Part shown: positions 59,272 to 64,000 of the stretch, piece by piece | Position numbering within the stretch: position 1 is the first letter of the stretch | How the letters are laid out: each line of letters begins with the position of its first letter | Assembly (NCBI RefSeq): GCF_000215085.1 | Contig: NC_015589.1 | Coordinates: 3,856,120 to 3,920,119, forward strand | Reading direction: 5' to 3' | DNA from: Desulforamulus ruminis DSM 2154 | GTDB lineage: Bacteria; Bacillota; Desulfotomaculia; Desulfotomaculales; Desulfotomaculaceae | DNA: 64,000 nt | Translations under genes and position numbers: made by a program | The notes under the pieces: generated by a model | What the model was told of the DNA's origin: nothing | Database searches by the model: none | The model's input: only the letters and a program-made list of their open reading frames with translations

Positions 59272-60576
59272 TTAATTCACAGGGATATTAATCCGCTTAT
59301 TCACGTTTTTTAAAAAGCTCATTCTTTCAATGTCCAACCGGTAACTTTTACCCGTCTCCGGGAAATGCAGGGTTCGGGTGTGCAGGATTCTACCGTCTGC
59401 CTGTTTTTTGTAGTCATTCGTTATGGTCTTTTTAAGGGCTACTTTTTTTCCGTCAACCACCAGATACACCCTGGTAAGCAGGGTTGTTTCCGCGGTGGTG
59501 AGGGTGATATAGCTGCTGCCCTGAGCTTGATAAATGCGGTTGATTTCAATCTTCTGGCCTAAAATCTCTATGTTTTGCCCCTGCCCGTCTTTTTTTAGCG
59601 CCACTTCCTGCCTCACATCATAATCTGCCGAGAGGCTATCCACCTGAATCTGGAGGGATTGCAGTTTTTCCGGTAAAGGATCGAAATAATGTTCAAAGGT
59701 GATTCCTTTCATATCGGTACTCATTCCGGCCCCTTGCTGCGGCACCGGTTCACCATTGGCCAGCAGTTTTATGGACAAACCTTCCGGTCGCATCCGCTCT
59801 CCCTTCATCTGGTCTATGGCCAGTTCTAGAATATTTTCTATGGACCCCGTTATAACGGTCCGGGTAGGTGAAGCTAAAATTGACTCAAACCGGACGCTGC
59901 TTCCTTCTGCTCTAATGGTTTGCCGGATATTCTTTTTTAAGGTGGTGCTCATGGCTTTATTTCTATCCAGTGGAAAAAGAATCTCCTCTTCCTCCAGCAG
60001 CCCTTTCTCCGTTATTAGCCCAATCTTTAGATGTAAATTTTTCTCCAATAAACCGGGGGGTCCAAAGCTGGCAACCCATTTCATTTCCCCGGTTTCTTCC
60101 TTGATTTCCCCCCTGCCGCTTTGCATATAATATCTGCCCCAAAATCCTTCCATTTGCATTTGGAAATTGAGCTGCTCTACATCCACTTTGCCCGTTGGGT
60201 CCTGGATGCGATAAAAAGCAAGTAATTGGTTTTCATCCAGCATGATCCCGTCTAAAGTTATGACCACGCCATTGTTAAAAGTAACCTTCTTGTCGATGAT
60301 CTGTCCTTTGCCCAATTGGTTCAACTTGTTTAAAGGGCCGTCCATAACCTGATCGTAGCCTACCAGCCTTTTGCCATAATAGGCGAATGTACTAAAGTTA
60401 TAGCTTATGATAAAAATGGCCAGGCAGGCAGCAGCCACCCGGATTCCCCAACCCTTTTTTCTCCGGCTTTCCGCCTTTGCCAAAGCACTGCGCAGCTTAA
60501 ACTCCAACTCCCGGGGCGCTTCTAATTGGTCTATCTCAATTTTTTTGTCATTTAACCATTGTTCAATGTTCTTCAA
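59272..60576 (-). CDS. Anti-sigma factor-like membrane protein, DUF4179 type
   Basis: A 434-residue single-pass protein. A cytoplasmic segment (1-45, LNDKKIEIDQLEAPRELEFKLRSALAKAESRRKK) precedes one transmembrane helix (about 46-65, IRVAAACLAIFIISYNFSTFAYY); the rest is a long extracytoplasmic domain. This is the layout of anti-sigma partners of ECF sigma factors. The start is taken as TTG with GGTGAGG upstream; a GTG at 60585 sits right on its own G-run. Its first bases overlap the sigma gene end. Confidence 0.75.
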   Translation of the reverse strand: MKNIEQWLNDKKIEIDQLEAPRELEFKLRSALAKAESRRKKGWGIRVAAACLAIFIISYNFSTFAYYGKRLVGYDQVMDGPLNKLNQLGKGQIIDKKVTFNNGVVITLDGIMLDENQLLAFYRIQDPTGKVDVEQLNFQMQMEGFWGRYYMQSGRGEIKEETGEMKWVASFGPPGLLEKNLHLKIGLITEKGLLEEEEILFPLDRNKAMSTTLKKNIRQTIRAEGSSVRFESILASPTRTVITGSIENILELAIDQMKGERMRPEGLSIKLLANGEPVPQQGAGMSTDMKGITFEHYFDPLPEKLQSLQIQVDSLSADYDVRQEVALKKDGQGQNIEILGQKIEINRIYQAQGSSYITLTTAETTLLTRVYLVVDGKKVALKKTITNDYKKQADGRILHTRTLHFPETGKSYRLDIERMSFLKNVNKRINIPVN

Positions 60577-61087
60577 AAACCTCACCCCCCAAACTCTCTT
60601 TTAATCTCTCCAGGCTGTAGGCCAGGCGGGATTTTACGGTTCCCAAGGGGATTTTTAAAATATCTGCGATAGTCTGATATTCTAAATCTAAAAAATACCG
60701 CAGCCGGATCACCGCTTGATGTTTATCACTTAATTTGGCCAAATGTTTCTCCAGTAAAATTTGATTGTCTTTTTGTTGAAGGCCATCCCCGGCGGCAACT
60801 TCTCCAAGGGTTTCAATGGGTACGTTTTTCCTGGTGTTTCTATATATTTTTTTACAGCCATTAACCAGTATCGTTTTACTCCAAGTGTAAAAGGCTTCAT
60901 CCCGTTTTAATTTCTTTATATTTTCATATACACTGACAATCATGTCTTCCATGGCATCCAAAGCATCTTCCTCATTGCCGGTAAAGACATAGGCCAATTT
61001 ATAATATTCCTGCTTCCGCAGCATGATTAGTTGAATTAAAGCCTCTTTATCCCCTTGCTTGGCTTTTTTCACAAGTTCTTCTACCAC
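60563..61087 (-). CDS. ECF RNA polymerase sigma factor
   Basis: A 174-residue sigma-70 family protein with region 2 (YKLAYVFTGNEEDALDAMEDMIVSVYENIKKLKRDEAFYTWSKTILVNGCKKIYR) and region 4 (LSDKHQAVIRLRYFLDLEYQTIADILKIPLGTVKSRLAYSLERLKESL). It forms a unit with the anti-sigma-like gene downstream. GTG start. The pair probably senses envelope stress. Confidence 0.92.
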   Translation of the reverse strand: MVEELVKKAKQGDKEALIQLIMLRKQEYYKLAYVFTGNEEDALDAMEDMIVSVYENIKKLKRDEAFYTWSKTILVNGCKKIYRNTRKNVPIETLGEVAAGDGLQQKDNQILLEKHLAKLSDKHQAVIRLRYFLDLEYQTIADILKIPLGTVKSRLAYSLERLKESLGGEVFEEH

Positions 61088-61114
61088 CCCGGCACCTCTC
61101 TTTCACCTATAAGA

Positions 61115-61137
61115 GTCGATTCTCCGGCAAAAAGTTC
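61115..61137 (-). promoter_or_regulatory. Possible ECF-type promoter of sigma gene
   Basis: Read leftward, GAAC (61137-61134) and CGAC (61118-61115) are 15 bp apart, near the spacing of ECF promoters and 28 bp before the sigma start. Suggests autoregulation, but weak. Confidence 0.3.
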
Positions 61138-61190
61138 ATTTTCCATAAAACTTTTAAAGAAAAACCGTAAAAGACAAATTAGCACTTAGA

Positions 61191-61240
61191 AAATAAAGCG
61201 GGTATCCTGGCTAAAATCAGGATACCCGCTTTATTTTACT
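61191..61240 (-). terminator. Terminator of nitroreductase-flavoprotein operon
   Basis: A perfect 19-bp stem (61191-61209 with 61218-61236) with a short loop; leftward reading runs into TTATTTT. Confidence 0.85.
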
Positions 61241-61285
61241 CTTAAAAAGGGGCCGGGACAAGGCGCCGGTTTTATCCGGGATTCT

Positions 61286-62089
61286 TTACCTCCAGGTCAC
61301 TTGTAATGGATTCCGGTCAACTAACCGGTGATATTGATATTTAGGAAATCCTACCATAACGGCTCCAGTCACCGTAATTCCCTCGGCAATATCCAACAGT
61401 CTGTAGATTTCGGGATAACCCGAAGCGCCGCACATTTCAAAGAACCCGGCCCAACAGGATCCTAAACCCAGGGCCGGAGCGTATAATTCCACATAGGCTA
61501 AAGAGTAACGAGTGTTATCGTGGCCAAGGGGAAAGGTCTTCGGCGCCGTTGCCACGATCAACCCCGGAGCATCCCGTAAAATTAAATCCCGTCCGGTTTT
61601 ACGGTAACCCCGGACCACCCCTTCATAGGCCTTGGACCAGGCTACCCCTTTACGGATCTCTTCTTCCATCCAGTCCACCGTTGCTGCCGTAAGCTTCTTC
61701 AGCAATTCTTTTTCCGTAACAACGATATAAGACAATCCCTGACTATTACCGCCGGAGGGTGCAAATCTGGCAATCTCAAGCAGTTCCAGCAGCTTTTCCT
61801 TGGGTACCGCTTCATTTTTATAGCTTCTGATGGAGCGGCGGGACCTCAAAAACCGGGCTGCGGTCAGCGGGTCTAGAACCGGATAACGCTCCAGGGGAAC
61901 TTGCTGGCTCCGGGGAAACTGTTCATGGTCTAAGGCTTCCTGGGGACAAACAGCCACACAATGGCCGCATTGAATACAAGACTTCGGATGAAGCAAGCTG
62001 GGTCCGTCCTGCCCCATATCCAGAATACTCACGGGGCAGACTTCCGCGCACACTCCACACTTTATACAATCCTGATTTACAGCAATCAT
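61286..62089 (-). CDS. Nitroreductase with N-terminal 4Fe-4S ferredoxin domain
   Basis: A 267-residue protein. Residues 1 to 55 carry two CxxCxxCxxxC clusters (CIKCGVCAEVCPVSI and CIQCGHCVAVCPQEA). Residues 75 to 260 are a nitroreductase fold binding FMN (RSRRSIRSYKNEAVPKEKLLELLEIARFAPSGGNSQ, and LGSCWAGFFEM). It likely takes electrons from ferredoxin. Its substrate is unknown. It is cotranscribed with a flavodoxin-like gene, 21 bp downstream. Confidence 0.88.
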   Translation of the reverse strand: MIAVNQDCIKCGVCAEVCPVSILDMGQDGPSLLHPKSCIQCGHCVAVCPQEALDHEQFPRSQQVPLERYPVLDPLTAARFLRSRRSIRSYKNEAVPKEKLLELLEIARFAPSGGNSQGLSYIVVTEKELLKKLTAATVDWMEEEIRKGVAWSKAYEGVVRGYRKTGRDLILRDAPGLIVATAPKTFPLGHDNTRYSLAYVELYAPALGLGSCWAGFFEMCGASGYPEIYRLLDIAEGITVTGAVMVGFPKYQYHRLVDRNPLQVTWR

Positions 62090-62110
62090 GGTAAAAACCT
62101 CCGAAAAAAA

Positions 62111-62764
62111 TTATTTGCCACCGGCTGCCGCCAATTTGGCCCCTAACTCAAAGGCCTTACGACAATCCTCCGGAAATACTTCTTCCCGTCTTTTGGCCTT
62201 CTTTTCGGGATCAAAAAGGTCCGCCACTACCTTTGAATAATCCTTAAACTGATAGGTATCAAAGCTATATAGTCTTTCCACGTCGCCAAACAGTCTCTTT
62301 AGAATCATTTCATCGCGTTCCAGATGTTGATCCAAGGCGGTCTTTTTCATCATTTCTTCGGTAATATTCATGGTATAGATGATCCCAATGTTCAACTTTT
62401 TTGGGAAAAGGGATATCCGGGGCTGGCTATAGGCTGTATAAGGAAACATGAAACGCTCTAAAAAGGATCTCATCTCCCCGGAAACATTGCCAAAGTAAAT
62501 GGGAGAGCCCAACAGAATGGCATCGGCTTTCTCAATCTTCTTAAGAATTGGGGTTAAATCATCCTCCACCGCACACCGGCCGTAATGCTTGCCGCCTTTG
62601 GTTTTACAGGCAAAGCAGCTTAAACAGCCTTTAAAATTCAGGCTATAAAGGTGGATCAGTTCTGTTTCCGCCCCCTGGGAAGCCGCGCCTTCCAGCGCTT
62701 TTTTCAACAGTGTGGCGGTATTCCACTTTTTTCTCGGGCTTCCGTTTAATGCGAGAACTTTCAT
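62111..62764 (-). CDS. Flavodoxin-like NADPH-dependent FMN reductase
   Basis: A 217-residue protein. The N-terminus VLALNGSPRKKWNTATLLKKAL is the FMN phosphate-binding loop, and GCLSCFACKTKGGKHYGRCAV is the CxxCxxC cluster of iron-sulfur flavoproteins or the related NADPH-dependent FMN reductases. ADAILLGSPIYFGNVSGEMRSFLERF is conserved. It faces an HxlR regulator across 118 bp and precedes the nitroreductase, so a redox-responsive operon is inferred. AGGGGGATAGAAG before the ATG. Confidence 0.85.
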   Translation of the reverse strand: MKVLALNGSPRKKWNTATLLKKALEGAASQGAETELIHLYSLNFKGCLSCFACKTKGGKHYGRCAVEDDLTPILKKIEKADAILLGSPIYFGNVSGEMRSFLERFMFPYTAYSQPRISLFPKKLNIGIIYTMNITEEMMKKTALDQHLERDEMILKRLFGDVERLYSFDTYQFKDYSKVVADLFDPEKKAKRREEVFPEDCRKAFELGAKLAAAGGK

Positions 62765-62882
62765 CTTCTATCCCCCTATGTTTATCATTTATTTTAGTTA
62801 TGCTAAAATTAAGTTTAATATCATTTCTTCCATAAAGGAAGTAGTTACATTTTACGAAATTGCTATACTGGAGGGAAGTATT

Positions 62883-63221
62883 GTGAAGAATGATTCGGAA
62901 CAGAAGATAGAAGAATGTTATTGCCCCATACAGAAAACCCTGGCCCTGATAGGCGGGAAATGGACCTTATCCATTATCCGGGAGCTTTCCTCAGGATCTA
63001 AAAGATTCAGCCAACTGCAAAAATCCCTGCCGGGAATTAGTCCCAAAACCCTTTCTTCCCGGCTGCAGGAACTGGAGAAAGAAGCCATTGTGGCCAAACA
63101 GGTCTTTCCGGAGGTCCCTCCGCGGGTGGAATATTCCCTTACGTCCAAGGGTGAAGGTTTGAAAAAAGTTCTACAGGATCTGCTCAAATGGGGAACTGAA
63201 AATCTAAAAGAGGGGTATTGA
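62883..63221 (+). CDS. HxlR-family transcriptional regulator
   Basis: A 112-residue winged-helix regulator: CPIQKTLALIGGKWTLSIIRELSSGSKRFSQLQKSLPGISPKTLSSRLQELEKEAIVAKQVFPEVPPRVEYSLTSKG. The start is GTG with GGAGGG 6 bp upstream; the longer open frame (from 62712) has no ribosome site. It is divergent from the flavoprotein operon and probably controls it; HxlR proteins often sense aldehydes or redox stress through a cysteine, and Cys near residue 11 (ECYCPI) is present. Confidence 0.88.
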   Translation: MKNDSEQKIEECYCPIQKTLALIGGKWTLSIIRELSSGSKRFSQLQKSLPGISPKTLSSRLQELEKEAIVAKQVFPEVPPRVEYSLTSKGEGLKKVLQDLLKWGTENLKEGY

Positions 63222-63222
63222 G

Positions 63223-63263
63223 TTAAAAACTAAAGCTGGCACCGTTTTACACAGTGCCAGCTT
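63223..63263 (-). terminator. Terminator of GntR gene
   Basis: AAGCTGGCAC and GTGCCAGCTT pair; leftward reading continues TAGTTTTTAAC. It lies between the convergent HxlR and GntR genes. Confidence 0.75.
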
Positions 63264-63274
63264 ACAAAAAATCT

Positions 63275-64000
63275 TTAGTCAATTTCTGAAACTTGCAGGA
63301 TTCCACCACTGTTGACAGTTTTATTCCGGCTGACTTTCACGGAGTAATGGTATCGATCGGCCCGCACGTAGTTATAAGAATACTCCAAGGGACGATTGGA
63401 CGAATAAGCGATACGCTCCATCACCAAAATGGCTGAGCCTAGAGGCACTTCCAGTTCTTTGGCTACGAGTTCATCCGCAATGGCGGCACCAATAAATTGA
63501 TCGGCTTCTTCCAATAGGATGTTGTTATCTTCCAAAACCTGATACAAGCCTACCTCGGACAAATCCCGGTTCATAAAAAGCTGTCCAACGGGGGCCTGCC
63601 AAAAACTTTTTACATACATAATGGGATCCCCATTCATGCATTGGATTTTCTCTACACAAAAGATTTCGTTGTCATCAAATACGGTTAATCTAGGAAATGA
63701 GTCAAGAAGTTCTTCCGTAACCGGAACAAGCCCAAGCTGAACAATCTTCGCGGTGGGTACTGCTCCCCGTTCCAAAATCTCTTCAAAAAAACCGGTCAAC
63801 CGAACCAGCTTTTCCTCAACGCCATTCATGCGTACAAAAGTCCCTTTTCCAGGCCGGCGTTCCAGCAGTCCCTCATTCACCAATTCGGAAACCGCCCTCC
63901 GAATGGTGGTACTACTGACCTGATATTTTTCTATCAACTGCTTATCTGTAGGAAAAGTTTCTCCATTGCTCCAACGCTTAGACATGATCTGGTTTCTTAA
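63275..64000 (-). CDS. GntR/UTRA-family regulator, 5' end outside window
   Basis: An open frame of 241 codons reaches the right edge with no start that fits. The residues before the first internal Met read LRNQI, which is the second helix of a GntR winged helix (LRNQIMSKRWSNGETFPTDKQLIEKYQVSSTTIRRAVSELVNEGLLERRPGKGTFV), so the true start is beyond the window by about 15 to 20 codons. The C-terminal UTRA domain (about 70-236) binds a small-molecule effector, with typical MERIAYSSNRPLEYSYNYVRADRYHYSV. Target genes are outside the window. Confidence 0.85.
   Translation of the reverse strand, partial: LRNQIMSKRWSNGETFPTDKQLIEKYQVSSTTIRRAVSELVNEGLLERRPGKGTFVRMNGVEEKLVRLTGFFEEILERGAVPTAKIVQLGLVPVTEELLDSFPRLTVFDDNEIFCVEKIQCMNGDPIMYVKSFWQAPVGQLFMNRDLSEVGLYQVLEDNNILLEEADQFIGAAIADELVAKELEVPLGSAILVMERIAYSSNRPLEYSYNYVRADRYHYSVKVSRNKTVNSGGILQVSEID

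Noticed and set aside
62712-62882. N-terminal extension of the HxlR regulator
   Set aside because: No ribosome site at the upstream ATG, overlap with the divergent gene and promoters; the GTG at 62883 with GGAGGG fits family length.
63275-63985. Complete 236-residue GntR gene
   Set aside because: The codons before the internal ATG encode LRNQI, part of the winged-helix domain, so the gene begins outside the window.
1-64000. CRISPR arrays, rRNA, tRNA or insertion sequences
   Set aside because: No spaced direct repeats, no conserved RNA gene patterns and no transposase reading frames were seen.

Overview
The window looks like chromosome of an endospore-forming anaerobic Firmicute, most probably a Desulfotomaculum/Desulforamulus-like member of the Peptococcaceae. 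This is inferred from a CotF-type coat protein, a SPOCS-type protein, a Spo0E-like protein, strong AGGAGG-type ribosome binding sites with frequent TTG and GTG starts, many c-di-GMP and PAS/Cache signalling proteins, and an Xsc-centred sulfonate operon that would feed sulfite to a sulfite reducer. I saw no rRNA, tRNA, CRISPR or insertion sequence.

Region 1 to 7.2 kb is accessory DNA. A leftward type IV secretion/conjugation cluster (VirB4 ATPase, PrgI/VirB3-like, VirB2-like pilin, small membrane proteins) is preceded by a 52-codon Spo0E-like gene, an unknown two-repeat protein, small HTH regulators and an ImmA-like protein, a layout typical of an integrative element. Region 7.3 to 27.7 kb is mixed core: a LytTR response regulator, two spore proteins, a TetR/esterase pair sharing an 18-bp palindrome, a COG2509 flavoprotein, a protein with three Cys/His repeats, arginase, PilZ protein, msrAB, a GGDEF/EAL protein, transporters, topoisomerase III and a berberine-bridge-like flavoenzyme.

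Region 27.7 to 35.3 kb is one seven-gene sugar operon read leftward: LacI repressor, periplasmic-type binding protein, ABC ATPase, permease, PfkB kinase, class II aldolase and a second PfkB kinase. It has a clear promoter and two LacI operators at its head and a third similar site inside. The gene set fits uptake of a free ketohexose, two phosphorylations and aldol cleavage.

Region 39.4 to 48.5 kb is the most interesting part. A tripartite tricarboxylate-type transporter is split into divergent tctA and tctC-tctB. TctCB is followed by sulfoacetaldehyde acetyltransferase (Xsc), an acylating aldehyde dehydrogenase (SauS-like) and a two-subunit ADP-forming acyl-CoA ligase with an altered substrate loop. 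Together these make a complete predicted route from sulfoacetate to acetyl phosphate and sulfite. Both divergent promoters carry the same roughly 60-bp module.

Region 48.6 to 64 kb holds CarD, a cold shock protein with a long structured leader, a VanRS-like two-component pair, a soluble chemoreceptor with inverted domain order, a YtrABC-like ABC operon, an ECF sigma/anti-sigma pair, a nitroreductase/flavoprotein pair opposite an HxlR regulator, and the 3' part of a GntR/UTRA regulator cut by the window edge. A dispersed palindromic repeat of about 150 bp occurs twice, near 13.9 kb and 49.8 kb.
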